Below, piece by piece: positions 17,702 to 25,849 of a stretch of DNA of 64,000 bases. The stretch lies in contig NZ_CP048114.1 in the NCBI RefSeq assembly GCF_010093025.1, forward strand, positions 1,302,001 to 1,366,000, read 5' to 3'. The position numbers and the translations under genes were made by a program. The stretch's first letter is position 1. Each line of letters begins with the position of its first letter. This DNA comes from Edaphobacter sp. 12200R-103 (GTDB lineage: Bacteria > Acidobacteriota > Terriglobia > Terriglobales > Acidobacteriaceae). The notes beneath the pieces are model-generated. The model saw nothing but the letters and a program-made list of their open reading frames with translations, was not told the origin of the DNA and ran no database searches.

Positions 17702-20220
17702 CCGGAACTTCGGCCAGCACGCTGACCGCGACGGTTACAAACACCGGGGCGCAACCGTTTCCTGTCGGGATTGGGGTGACGGGAGACTTTATCGACTCCA
17801 CCAACTGCAATGGCAGCCTCGCTGGAGGAGCCTCGTGCTCGGTCGTCGTTACCTTCACGCCATCGCAGCCCGGCACTCGGCAGGGACTGCTCTCGGTCGC
17901 GACCGGAGCGGCGAGCACACCGGTCTGCGTCGGCCTCACCGGAACAGCGCTTCCCATTCTTCCCGCGAACAACGGCTCGCTCGATCTGGGCAGCACTCCC
18001 GTAGGCCAGCCGGTGGTTGAGTGGTACAAGATCGCGCAGCCTCTCAACCGCCTGACGGCCACGGCCAGTGGAGACTTCAAGGTGCTGGTGGTGGAAGACA
18101 TCGGTTATGGTCACGGACAGGCGGCGGCATCGGAGTTCACCTCTTCCTCAACAGGCTCCTGCATCAACTGCTGGGTGGGTATTCAGTTTTTGCCATCCAC
18201 TGCCGGCGCGTACCAGGGAACGCTCAGTTTTATGTCCGCCAGCAACGGTGCGGCATATTCTGTAACGCTGCGGGGAGACGGCCTCCCGCTTAGCGGACTT
18301 CTGCTGACTCCAGCCCAGCAGGACTTCGGTCCGGTGGCCGTTCACAGCTCCAGTCCTGCCAGCCTCTTCACCCTGACCAACCTCACAGCATCAAACGTTA
18401 CCTTTTCGACGCCTTCTACCAGCGAAGATTTTATTATCCGGAGCGAAGTTACTGGAGGCTCTGCCTGCATCGGGAGCGTCGCTCCAGGAGCCTCCTGCTT
18501 CGTCCAGGTAGCCTTTGCACCGACTGCGACCGGCCCCGCCGCAGGAACCCTCACACTCACCTCCGACGGAGGGACCGCAAAGGCAGCGCTGACTGGATAC
18601 GGATCTCCCGATACCGGACTGTCGCTCAACCCTGCCGCGCTTGTCTTTTCCAACGTACCCAGCTCCTCGGCAACCCAACAAACCATTACCGTCTCGAATA
18701 CGGGTGCCTATGATCTCGAGATTGCCGCACTCAGCTCCAGCTCTTCTGCTTTCCAGACAGGCATCACCTGCGGAACCCTTACCGCAGGCGCAAGCTGTAC
18801 GGTTACCGTGAACTTCGTACCGCAGAGCGCGCAGGTCTCTGCGGTACTTTCGATTCCAGTCACCAGCAGCGCTCCAGGCGATCCGCAGACGACGTACACC
18901 ATTCCACTCTCCGGTGCGTATACAGCCGAGAACAGCGGACTGCAGATTCTTCCGGCCGTAAGCGACTTCGGTCCGACCGCAACGGGCACCTCCGGCATCG
19001 TTCGCCAGTTTGTCGTAAACAATCTCACGATGCAGACGGTCGACCTTGGACTGAGCCTTCCCCGCCAGTTCAGCCTGACGGGATCGACTTGCTCCACACT
19101 CGACGCGGGTCGGGGATGCACATTCAACGTGGCGTTTACGCCTCTCACAAACGGAGCCGTAACAGGCACAATCGCTGCACATGCCACGCCTGCGGGCGGA
19201 GGCGTGACGCTCAGCGGCCTGGGCTACGTCAAAGGATTCGGAACCGGGCAGGCGTCGCTTACTGTTACCGGCGATCTTTTGCCGGGCAATCTTCTCGCGT
19301 TCGGGCAGGTTCCATCCGGGCAGACCTCGATCCAGAGCCTGACCCTGACGAACAACGGCAACAGCCTGATAACTGTTCGCCGCATTACCACTGAGTGGCC
19401 CTTCCTTTCGACGACGAACTGCGGGATGGCGCTCTCTCCCGGCGAAAGCTGCACTGTCACCATCACCTACTCGCCCCTTGATCAGGTTGCGACCGGGTCG
19501 AGTCCCGCACCCTTCAATACCGACTCCGGAACAATCGTCATCGAGAGCGATGCCGCCTCCAGCCCGGAGCTGATTCCATTGAGCGGTACGGTTACTCCGC
19601 AGTATGTCACGGTTCCCCTGAACGCCGCTCCGGTCTATGCCTATATCGTCTCGCAGGGCTCCGTTCACTTCGACGCGACCCGCGCAGGGGAGGCATCGCC
19701 CGCACAGATCCTCAACCTTACCAACACCGGAACGGGAACCATTCACGTCAGCGGACTTCGCGCGCCAGCGGATTTCTCCGTACAGGGAGACTGCTCGACG
19801 ATCGTCGCTGGAGCGAGCTGTCCCCTGCAGTTGACCTTCATACCGCAGGGGTCGCCTTCGCAGACCGCCTCCACGATCCTGGGTGCGCTTGAGATCCTTT
19901 CCAACTCCAGCACATCGCTTGAGTTCGTAAGTTTGTCCGGCACCGCCACACCTTCGAGCCTGGCGATCTCGCCAGCATCTCTCAATTTCGGGCAGGTCCT
20001 CGTAGGCAGTTCAGCAACGCTTCAGAGTGTTGTTACGAACTACAGCTCCGGCCCGGCGACGATTCGCAACATCACTGCCAACGGGGATACAGCCTTCAGG
20101 GCAATTGTCCAAGGCCGGGAGCCCAGCTGGCTGCGTCGGCATCATGCAGCCTGCAAATCATCTTCAGGCCCGCACAGGAGGGTGTGCGCGCAGGCGCTGT
20201 CGCTGTCTCCAGTTCGCTGA
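17590..20220 (+). CDS. ASH giant protein, segment 3: tandem choice-of-anchor-D modules
   Basis: An 876-residue frame; homology starts upstream of the ATG at 17590 (QGLEVLVTG) and ends near 20099. It holds about eight tandem modules of roughly 100 residues. Each has a strand pattern like SLNFPNAVV...TATVTNTGAQPF, a Cys-containing turn (CNGSLAGGASCSVVVTFTP) and a closing SGTxT. The repeated GASC-x-V-x-V-x-FxP signature is the ASPM/SPD-2/Hydin-like fold found in acidobacterial exported proteins. The final 40 residues (VQGREPSWLRRHH...) are out of frame. No catalytic motif is present; a structural or adhesive role is inferred. Confidence 0.65.
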   Translation: MLVTGRTTPQPGTSGQTANPNLTVSPASLNFPNAVVVTGTSASTLTATVTNTGAQPFPVGIGVTGDFIDSTNCNGSLAGGASCSVVVTFTPSQPGTRQGLLSVATGAASTPVCVGLTGTALPILPANNGSLDLGSTPVGQPVVEWYKIAQPLNRLTATASGDFKVLVVEDIGYGHGQAAASEFTSSSTGSCINCWVGIQFLPSTAGAYQGTLSFMSASNGAAYSVTLRGDGLPLSGLLLTPAQQDFGPVAVHSSSPASLFTLTNLTASNVTFSTPSTSEDFIIRSEVTGGSACIGSVAPGASCFVQVAFAPTATGPAAGTLTLTSDGGTAKAALTGYGSPDTGLSLNPAALVFSNVPSSSATQQTITVSNTGAYDLEIAALSSSSSAFQTGITCGTLTAGASCTVTVNFVPQSAQVSAVLSIPVTSSAPGDPQTTYTIPLSGAYTAENSGLQILPAVSDFGPTATGTSGIVRQFVVNNLTMQTVDLGLSLPRQFSLTGSTCSTLDAGRGCTFNVAFTPLTNGAVTGTIAAHATPAGGGVTLSGLGYVKGFGTGQASLTVTGDLLPGNLLAFGQVPSGQTSIQSLTLTNNGNSLITVRRITTEWPFLSTTNCGMALSPGESCTVTITYSPLDQVATGSSPAPFNTDSGTIVIESDAASSPELIPLSGTVTPQYVTVPLNAAPVYAYIVSQGSVHFDATRAGEASPAQILNLTNTGTGTIHVSGLRAPADFSVQGDCSTIVAGASCPLQLTFIPQGSPSQTASTILGALEILSNSSTSLEFVSLSGTATPSSLAISPASLNFGQVLVGSSATLQSVVTNYSSGPATIRNITANGDTAFRAIVQGREPSWLRRHHAACKSSSGPHRRVCAQALSLSPVR

Positions 20221-21113
20221 CGACGCTGCCGCTAGCCATCAGCCTCACCGGAACCGGAATCCAGCTCCACCTCCTGGCCACGCCCAGCGTTCTTTCGTTC
20301 GGAGACACAGCTCTGGGAACCTCGACGAGCCTTGCAGTTTCGATCACCAACAGCGGAACTGCGCCCGTCAACGGCGTCAGCGTCTCCACTACAGGTGATT
20401 ATGCCGTACAGAAGCCCTGCCCCCTTACAACCCTTGCTCCAGGAGGTCGCTGTGATCTGACGATCGTCTTTACCCCCAAGGCAGCGGGAAATCGCCCAGG
20501 CACGTTGCGCGTCACCAGCTCCGATCCCGGATCTCCGTTAGCGATGGCGCTGACAGGGAACGGAGTGGCGCCAAAGGGGTTCGTCTTTTCCGTCGATGGT
20601 GCAAGCACATCTGCCCTCACGATCAAAAGCGGGGCGTCTGCGGGATATCACCTGTCGCTTGCACCGCAGAACGGATTTACCGGCACGGTCGTGGTGAACT
20701 GCACCCCGGTTCTGCCGGCGCAGTATGCATCCTGCTCGCTGCTACCGTCTACGGTGAACCTGACAGGAACATCAGCCCAGACCTCGACGGCCACACTGAA
20801 TACGGTGATGAAAGTGAGCACCGCCTCGTCTTCAAGTACACAGGCATTGCGGTGGGCTGTTCTCCTGCTTCCCTTCGGAGTCTTTTTCGTGCGCCACCGT
20901 TCGAAATCCGTGCTATTTCTTCTGCTGGTCAGCGGAGCAACGCTTCTCACCTCCGCCTGTGGAAGCGGCGGGACAGTCGTCATTAATCAGGACGATCCAG
21001 ACCTCCGCTACACACCGCCGGGAACCTACCAGTACAGCGTAACGGCAAGCACCGTAAACGGCACTCCCATCAGCCAGACCATCACCCTCAAACTTATCGT
21101 GACGAAGCCGTAA
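20184..21113 (+). CDS. ASH giant protein, segment 4: last modules and membrane-proximal C-terminus
   Basis: A 309-residue frame whose homology begins upstream at about 20100. It holds two more ASH modules (FGDTALGTSTSLAVSITNSGTAPVNG, CPLTTLAPGGRCDLTIVFTP). Then comes a domain with GFTGTVVVNCTPVLPAQYASCSLLPSTVNLTGTSAQT. After it lie two hydrophobic stretches, WAVLLLPFGVFFV and SVLFLLLVSGATLLTSAC. The C-terminus reads PGTYQYSVTASTVNGTPISQTITLKLIV. The hydrophobic pair plus a basic RHRSK between them resembles a sorting or anchoring tail common to this acidobacterial family. The ATG at 20184 is an internal Met. Confidence 0.6.
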   Translation: MRAGAVAVSSSLTTLPLAISLTGTGIQLHLLATPSVLSFGDTALGTSTSLAVSITNSGTAPVNGVSVSTTGDYAVQKPCPLTTLAPGGRCDLTIVFTPKAAGNRPGTLRVTSSDPGSPLAMALTGNGVAPKGFVFSVDGASTSALTIKSGASAGYHLSLAPQNGFTGTVVVNCTPVLPAQYASCSLLPSTVNLTGTSAQTSTATLNTVMKVSTASSSSTQALRWAVLLLPFGVFFVRHRSKSVLFLLLVSGATLLTSACGSGGTVVINQDDPDLRYTPPGTYQYSVTASTVNGTPISQTITLKLIVTKP

Positions 21114-21122
21114 ATTCCCTGT

Positions 21123-22274
21123 TCAAAGGCGTGGCGTCACTCCCTCCAAAGGAATGGGAACCTGCTCGACGATCTCAATGCCGAAGCCCTGAAGTGCAGG
21201 TACATGTGTGGGCGTGTTGGTCAGCAGCCGAATCTTATGGATTCTCAGGTCAGAGAGAATCTGTCCTCCCAGACCCACCTGCCGCAGGGTTCGCTGGGCA
21301 CGGTCTTCGTGGCGCTCGCGCGCGCGATGGTCGCGATGGAAGACCACGCGATGCGGCGTCACGCTGCGATCGATCCCGAATCCCGTGCCGCCGTTGTGCA
21401 GGTACACCAGCGCCCCGCGTCCTGCCTCGGCGATGATCCTCAGTGAATTGTCGACCACCGCTCTACAGTCGCAGAGAGTCGTCCCGAAGACGTCACCGGC
21501 CAGGCAGTGAGTATGCACGCGCACGGGAACGGGCTCCACCCCTGCGACGTCACCATAGACCAGGGCAACATGAGACTCTCCGCCTTCAACCTCGCTCTCG
21601 TAGGCGATCACACGGAAGTCGCCGTATGCCGTCGGCATGACGGACTCCGCAACGCGATGGATATAACGCTCGTTCTGCAGCCGGTACCGGATCAGGTCGG
21701 CCACGGTCACCATCTTGAGGCTGTGCTCCTGGCAGAACTTCACCAGATCGGGTACCCGCGCCATCGTGCCGTCGTCGTTCATGATCTCGCAGATCACGCC
21801 GGCAGGAATCAAGCCTCCCATCCTGGCCAGATCGACGGAGGCCTCGGTCTGGCCGGCGCGCACCAGTACACCGCCTTTGCGGGCCCGCAGAGGAAAGACG
21901 TGCCCCGGACGCGCGAGATCGTGGGCGGTGGAATGGGGGTCGATGGCAACGCGGATCGTATGGGCGCGATCGGCGGCCGAGATGCCGGTAGTGACTCCCT
22001 CGCGGGCCTCGATGGTTTCGGTAAACGCCGTACCGAACCGCGAGGTGTTCTCCTGGGTCATAGGGGAGAGTCGAAGATAGTCCGCACGCTCTTCGGTCAG
22101 CGTCAGGCAGATAAGGCCTCGACCGTACTTCGCCATGAAGTTGATCGCCTCCGGAGTAACGAACTCTGCTGCCAGGGTAAGGTCGCCTTCGTTCTCACGG
22201 TCCTCATCATCGACAACCACCACCATCCTGCCTGCACGAATATCCGCAACCGCTTCACTGACCTCAGAAAACAT
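21123..22274 (-). CDS. ribBA: RibBA-type protein: intact DHBP synthase, degenerate GTP cyclohydrolase II half
   Basis: A 383-residue riboflavin-pathway protein. The N-terminal RibB domain (1-200) is complete: [11 protein letters not shown] (22-32), [25 protein letters not shown] and [12 protein letters not shown]. It should make 3,4-dihydroxy-2-butanone 4-phosphate from ribulose 5-phosphate. The C-terminal RibA-like domain keeps the zinc cysteines ([17 protein letters not shown], about 254-270) and the LLTNTP strand. It has [10 protein letters not shown] (about 290-300) where active GTP cyclohydrolase II has QEGRGIGL, and it lacks the DTVEAN block. The second activity may be lost or changed. 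The stop lies 9 bases from the stop of the convergent ASH gene. Confidence 0.9.
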   Translation of the reverse strand: MFSEVSEAVADIRAGRMVVVVDDEDRENEGDLTLAAEFVTPEAINFMAKYGRGLICLTLTEERADYLRLSPMTQENTSRFGTAFTETIEAREGVTTGISAADRAHTIRVAIDPHSTAHDLARPGHVFPLRARKGGVLVRAGQTEASVDLARMGGLIPAGVICEIMNDDGTMARVPDLVKFCQEHSLKMVTVADLIRYRLQNERYIHRVAESVMPTAYGDFRVIAYESEVEGGESHVALVYGDVAGVEPVPVRVHTHCLAGDVFGTTLCDCRAVVDNSLRIIAEAGRGALVYLHNGGTGFGIDRSVTPHRVVFHRDHRARERHEDRAQRTLRQVGLGGQILSDLRIHKIRLLTNTPTHVPALQGFGIEIVEQVPIPLEGVTPRL

Positions 22275-22326
22275 AACTCGATTCCTCCGGCAACTCTTTC
22301 GACGGTATTAATCATACGTTCGACGC

Positions 22327-22361
22327 AAAAAAGAGAACCGCCCGAATTGTGGGCGGCTCTC
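22327..22361 (-). terminator. Rho-independent terminator
   Basis: On the minus strand GAGAGCCGCCC pairs with GGGCGGTTCTC around a 7-base loop and is followed by TTTTTT. It terminates the small gene at 22382-22609 and would separate it from ribBA. Confidence 0.85.
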
Positions 22362-22381
22362 TCAAGGTCAGAACTCGTTCG

Positions 22382-22609
22382 TTAGAGGGTCGATTCGATC
22401 TCGAATCCCCAGGCTTCCAGCAGAGCTTCCGGGATATACTTTGAATTCTTATTGCGGCGTGCCCATTCACGCAGCCGCGTCGACCGGATGTACTGGTCAG
22501 GGGTCAGTTTGAACTCTTTCACGACCTGCTCGAACGATGTTACCGTTGGGACGACAGGACCGATCGGCTCCGGCTTGCCCCAGTTCGGATTTCCACGACG
22601 TTTCGCCAT
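22382..22609 (-). CDS. Small conserved basic protein, function unknown
   Basis: A 75-residue cytoplasmic protein beginning MAKRRGNPNWGKPEP. A predicted helical segment follows (SFEQVVKEFKLTPDQYIRSTRLREWARRNKNSKYIPEALLEAWGFE). The basic patch and helix-turn-helix-like spacing would fit a small nucleic-acid-associated protein, but no family motif is certain. The ATG at 22609 is chosen. A TTG at 22618 closer to the AAGAGG sequence is an alternative that adds three residues. It has its own terminator, so it is probably a monocistronic unit, which argues for a real, well-expressed gene. Confidence 0.72.
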   Translation of the reverse strand: MAKRRGNPNWGKPEPIGPVVPTVTSFEQVVKEFKLTPDQYIRSTRLREWARRNKNSKYIPEALLEAWGFEIESTL

Positions 22610-22705
22610 AGTGTGCAAGTACCTCTTATATATGTTTGCTCAGGTTCCCTTCCGAGATGCGCGTCAAAGAAGGAAGGACTGTTGATAATTTTACGTTCTT
22701 AATCC

Positions 22706-22735
22706 TTGAAAATCAATGGGATTGTGCGCTAGAAT
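22706..22735 (+). promoter_or_regulatory. Sigma70-like promoter pointing into the S10 peptidase gene (antisense)
   Basis: TTGAAA at 22706-22711 and TAGAAT at 22730-22735 with an 18-base spacer, followed by a GC-rich discriminator. The downstream + strand has no sense gene before 24548. Prediction by consensus only. Confidence 0.35.
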
Positions 22736-22774
22736 CCCCCGCTCGCGGCCCTCTTCGCAACCTCTTTGGCTACG

Positions 22775-24346
22775 TCAGTTATGGAGCGCTTCGGCATAGA
22801 ACCTTAGCAGATCGGCCTTCATCTGCCTCAGCGCGTCCACATTCAGGTAGACCATGTGACCCGCCGGATAGTAACCAAACTCCACGTTGCGGGCCAGCTG
22901 TGGAGGCAAGCTCATGTGGGTCAGATCGTACTCTGTTGCGAAAAACGGCGTTGCCAGGTCAAAGTACCCGTTTGCGGAGAACACCTTCAGCGAGGGGTTC
23001 TTGCGCATAGCATCAGCCAGGTCGAGCGCCGTGTCGGGAACCGGCAACGGGCGCCGGCCCTGTCCGGGAGCCTCGTGCTTGAAGTCCCATGCCTGGTTCA
23101 CGCCCGGCCCTGACGTGTAATAGGTCTCCTGACTCATGTACTTCAGCTCTTTCTGAACATAGTCGTGGAAGGCTCCGAGAAAGGCCCCACTGATGCCAGT
23201 GTCGGAGGGATCGAAACCGGGGGTCTCACCCGCAGCATCTGGGTCCCACCCCATAAAACGGGCGTCGTAGCGCCCCAGGGTGCGGGAATCGTCCCGCAGC
23301 AACTCCTCGCGGAACCTCCCGGGAGTGATGCGGAGTCTGGTCTGCTTCAAATACTCGACCTTCAGGCCTGTCAGCGCGGAGAGCTCCCGAGCAACCGAGT
23401 CGAACTCGGCCTGCGGGATATGGTCGCCTTTGGACAGCGCCTCGGCATAGGGGCCGCGGGCAAATTCTCGGGCATGCTCGACCCAATCGGATAAGGATTC
23501 CGTCGTCTTCACCTTCTTGTAGTAGTAGCCTATCGCAGCAAACGACGGTAAATATCCAATATTTTCAATATCATAGCCAGGATTCCGAATGCCATAGTTG
23601 AGGATCGAGGAGAGCAGGACGACTCCGTTGAAAGGCATCCCATCGTTCTGCAGAGCGGCCGCCAGTCCTGCGGCGCGGGTGGTGCCGTATGACTCTCCAA
23701 AGAGGAACTTTGGGGAACTCCACCGCTGATTGGCGGTGACATATCGCTCGATGAAGCGCCGGAAGGCACGAATGTCCTGGTCGGTTCCGGCGAAATCTTT
23801 CATGGTTCCCTTGCCTACGGCACGCGAAAAGCCGCAGAGCGGAGCATCGATGAAGACAAGGTCAGTTTTGTCGAGCAGGCTGTATTCGTTAGGCACCCAC
23901 CGATAGGGAGCCGGTCCAGTTGCCTCAGGGCTTCTGGTCTCTACCCGCACCGGCCCGAAGGATCCCATGTGCAGCCAGATGGTCGCGGCTCCCGGACCTC
24001 CGTTGAAGAAGAACGTGACCGGGCGGGTCCTGGCATCGGCGCCATCCTGCGTATAGGCGACGTAAAAGATGCTGGCATTCGGGTGGTCCTGATCGTCGCG
24101 GATGAGAAGATTGCCCGCCGTCGCCGTGTAGTGAATGACCTGGCCGTTGAGGGTAAGATCGTGCTTGGTGACGGAGTTGGTCTCGGGCGGAACGGGGACG
24201 GTCGCCTCTTGTTTCGGCCTGTCGTCCTGCACCTTTGGTTCGCTCTGCTGCGGCCGGTTCTCCTGGCTTGCGGCGAGCGGCGCAGTCGAGGACATGGCAA
24301 TCAGTAAGACCGCACCCACCGAACGCGAAAGCTTCCCAAAGTTCAA
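22775..24346 (-). CDS. Exported S10-family serine carboxypeptidase-like peptidase
   Basis: A 523-residue secreted alpha/beta-hydrolase peptidase of the S10 type. A signal peptide (VGAVLLIAMSSTAPLAAS, cleavage about 26) is followed by a charged, disordered linker. The oxyanion strand is FFFNGGPGAATIW, the nucleophile is Ser219 in FGESYGTT, and the acid is in NGYFDLATP with the His in YPAGHMVY near the C-terminus. This order and spacing fit serine carboxypeptidases, which trim peptides from the C-terminus at acidic pH. It starts with TTG and has an AGGG upstream. Family members of this length are common in Acidobacteria. Confidence 0.92.
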   Translation of the reverse strand: MNFGKLSRSVGAVLLIAMSSTAPLAASQENRPQQSEPKVQDDRPKQEATVPVPPETNSVTKHDLTLNGQVIHYTATAGNLLIRDDQDHPNASIFYVAYTQDGADARTRPVTFFFNGGPGAATIWLHMGSFGPVRVETRSPEATGPAPYRWVPNEYSLLDKTDLVFIDAPLCGFSRAVGKGTMKDFAGTDQDIRAFRRFIERYVTANQRWSSPKFLFGESYGTTRAAGLAAALQNDGMPFNGVVLLSSILNYGIRNPGYDIENIGYLPSFAAIGYYYKKVKTTESLSDWVEHAREFARGPYAEALSKGDHIPQAEFDSVARELSALTGLKVEYLKQTRLRITPGRFREELLRDDSRTLGRYDARFMGWDPDAAGETPGFDPSDTGISGAFLGAFHDYVQKELKYMSQETYYTSGPGVNQAWDFKHEAPGQGRRPLPVPDTALDLADAMRKNPSLKVFSANGYFDLATPFFATEYDLTHMSLPPQLARNVEFGYYPAGHMVYLNVDALRQMKADLLRFYAEALHN

Positions 24347-24447
24347 TCAGGATCCCTCTGTATGAAGATGGTTGACACTGAAGCTCTTTCCCATCATAAC
24401 GTCATCCCTGTGCTCAGCCAGGCAATCGAATCGTCATGGATTGAGAT

Positions 24448-24525
24448 CTGGGATGGCGGCCAGGAAGAGACGAAGGCGCCAATGAGTGTTTCAATGTTCG
24501 ATGCAGCCTGAAGGCTGATGACCGG
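24448..24525 (+). promoter_or_regulatory. Candidate (divergent) fluoride riboswitch upstream of crcB
   Basis: The 3' half, AGCC-TGAA-GGCT-GATGACC (24504-24523), matches the terminal stem plus GATG of the crcB RNA motif. The 5' half is CTGG-GATGGCGG-CCAG (24448-24463), a hairpin with the GATGG loop. The pseudoknot would have only about three pairs (CGG/CCG), and the middle is longer than usual, so the match is imperfect. Its place directly before crcB is the main support. Confidence 0.4.
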
Positions 24526-24547
24526 CAGGCCGGACGGGGAGGGCGTT

Positions 24548-24925
24548 TTGCAGAAATATCTGTATGTCGCCATCGGAGGTGCGTTGGGATCACTGGCCCG
24601 CTTCTGCATCGGCTCCTACGTGACAAACCGGCTGGGGACGCGGTTTCCTTATGGCACGCTGATCATCAACATCACTGCGTGTGCGATCCTGGGTTTCTGC
24701 CTTACTCTGATGGACCGGCGCGGGGAGATTCACACAGCGTGGAGATTTCTCATTCCCATCGGCTTTGTCGGAGCTTACAGCACGTTTTCTACCTTTGAGT
24801 GGGAGGCTTATTCAAGCCTGGAGATGGGCACCTTCTTTATCGCGGCCCTGTATATAACGGCCAGTGTTCTGCTGGGATTATTCGCGGTGTGGTGCGGAAT
24901 TTTCATCGCAAAGCTGCTGTCGTGA
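24548..24925 (+). CDS. crcB: Fluoride channel CrcB/Fluc
   Basis: A 125-residue four-helix membrane protein that lets F- leave the cell as a dual-topology dimer. Seen: GGALGSLARF in helix 1, GTLIINITACAILGF with the pore Asn in helix 2, GFVGAYSTFSTFEWEA with the Phe-box in helix 3, and a final helix ending FIAKLLS. A TTG at 24548 preceded by GGGGAGG at 6 bases is the likely start; the frame is open to an ATG at 24518 that lies inside the candidate riboswitch. The DUF190 gene follows at 33 bases. Confidence 0.94.
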   Translation: MQKYLYVAIGGALGSLARFCIGSYVTNRLGTRFPYGTLIINITACAILGFCLTLMDRRGEIHTAWRFLIPIGFVGAYSTFSTFEWEAYSSLEMGTFFIAALYITASVLLGLFAVWCGIFIAKLLS

Positions 24926-24958
24926 TGGAGCACACACATCCGATAGAACGGAGGAGAT

Positions 24959-25699
24959 ATGTTGAACGCCGGAAAGGCAGTCAAGGTATCCATCTATGTG
25001 AGCGAGGGATCGACCCATCACGGAGCTTCGACCTACTCCACGATTCTCGATTTTCTCTTCTTCCGCGGTATTGCCGGAGCCACGGTATTCAAGGGTATAG
25101 CAGGCTTTGGCGCGGACCATCACCTGCATTCCACCAGCCTGATCGATATCTCCGACCGGCTCCCGCTAAAGATCGAGTTCATTGAGACGCCGGAGAAGGT
25201 GGACGAGATCCTGGGTAAATTGCAGGAGATGGTCGGTTCCGGGATGATCGAGGTGCAAGAGACGACGATCGTCAAAGCGCCTCAGACTTCCGTGGCGGCT
25301 CCTGCACTTTCCACCCCGGTAAAGATCGAGGGCAAGGCCCGGATGATGCGCATCTTTATCGGCGAGAGCGACCGCTGGCAGGGTAAGCCGCTCTATGAGG
25401 CGCTGGTAAGCGCGCTGCGCGCACATGATCTGGCCGGAGTCACGGTTCACAGGGGAATTCTTGGGTACGGCGCTCATCGCCGCGTCCATAAGGACAAGCC
25501 GCTGCATCTTTCACGAGACGGATCTATTCTGTTGTCTGTGATCGATACGGAGGAGAAGCTGCAATCGTTTCTTCCTATCATCGAAAGCATGGTGATCGAG
25601 GGTCTCGTCGTGCTCTCAGACGTGGACATCATCAAATATTCTCATCGCACGCTGGAGACCGATGAGGGAGGCTCACCGACCGAGCCTGCCAAGTTATGA
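24959..25699 (+). CDS. Tandem DUF190 protein, CrcB-associated
   Basis: A 246-residue soluble protein made of two DUF190 domains. The first is about residues 7-108 (VKVSIYVSEGSTHHG...LYDFLF-type helix...GIAGATVFKGIAGFG) and the second about 128-236 (RMMRIFIGESDRWQGKPLYEALVSALRAHDLAGVTVHRGILGYG). A Pro/Ala-rich linker joins them. The fold resembles PII signalling proteins. DUF190 genes are regularly next to crcB and ride with fluoride-resistance genes, but the biochemical role is not established. GGAGG lies 6 bases before the ATG. The two domains in one chain suggest an internal dimer. Confidence 0.9.
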   Translation: MLNAGKAVKVSIYVSEGSTHHGASTYSTILDFLFFRGIAGATVFKGIAGFGADHHLHSTSLIDISDRLPLKIEFIETPEKVDEILGKLQEMVGSGMIEVQETTIVKAPQTSVAAPALSTPVKIEGKARMMRIFIGESDRWQGKPLYEALVSALRAHDLAGVTVHRGILGYGAHRRVHKDKPLHLSRDGSILLSVIDTEEKLQSFLPIIESMVIEGLVVLSDVDIIKYSHRTLETDEGGSPTEPAKL

Positions 25700-25702
25700 G
25701 TT

Positions 25703-25725
25703 GCTGCATGGACACCGCATGCAGC
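25703..25725 (+). terminator. Hairpin after the crcB-DUF190 pair
   Basis: GCTGCATG and CATGCAGC form a perfect 8-pair stem around 7 bases, 4 bases after the DUF190 stop. No U-tract follows (TTGCGTTGCG), so it may stall or stabilise rather than terminate. Confidence 0.45.
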
Positions 25726-25770
25726 TTGCGTTGCGCTGCAAATGCCTGATAACCTTTTACCAACCTAGAA

Positions 25771-25843
25771 GGCGATGGGGTACCGCCTTGAACCGCCAGT
25801 TCGCACGGAACTGAGCTGATGACTCCTACATTTCTGTAGGAGG
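25771..25843 (+). promoter_or_regulatory. Fluoride riboswitch (crcB motif) with translational expression platform
   Basis: GGCGATGGGGTACCGCC gives the first stem GGCG/CGCC with the AUGGGGUAC loop. AACCGCC and the GAGCTGATGACTCC end follow. The loop GGGGU can pair with ACUCC in GATGACTCC (five pairs, one G-U), the conserved pseudoknot. The same CTCCTAC (25823-25829) is complementary to GTAGGAG (25836-25842), which holds the Shine-Dalgarno of the downstream TTG start. So fluoride binding would release the SD. This is read directly from the sequence and matches the known motif. Confidence 0.92.
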
Positions 25844-25849
25844 TTTCTT

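Larger units (their letters stand above)
15292..21113 (+). pseudogene. Giant exported choice-of-anchor-D (ASH-repeat) protein, broken by three frameshifts
   Basis: Four overlapping open frames read as one protein of about 1,940 residues once three single-base shifts are corrected. The first shift is near 16967: frame 1 ...ASQTIA joins frame 2 LSAVGRPASNLVYAP, with one extra base. The second is near 17577: ...SVTLST joins QGLEVLVTGRTT, one base missing. The third is near 20099: ...NGDTAF joins GNCPRPGAQLAASASCSLQIIF, one base missing. Homology runs straight through each joint, so the ancestral gene was continuous. Either this is a decaying gene or the local sequence carries errors; homopolymers are not obvious at the joints. 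It would be a surface or periplasmic structural protein built of Ig-like ASH modules. Confidence 0.75.

Noticed and set aside
18391..19746. 451-residue minus-strand frame inside the ASH gene
   Set aside because: It is a shadow of repeated ASH modules; its Arg/Gly-rich composition is not protein-like.
25729..25741. GC-rich TTGCGTTGCGCTGC after the DUF190 hairpin as a terminator tail
   Set aside because: It lacks a U-run, so the hairpin is not counted as a confident terminator.
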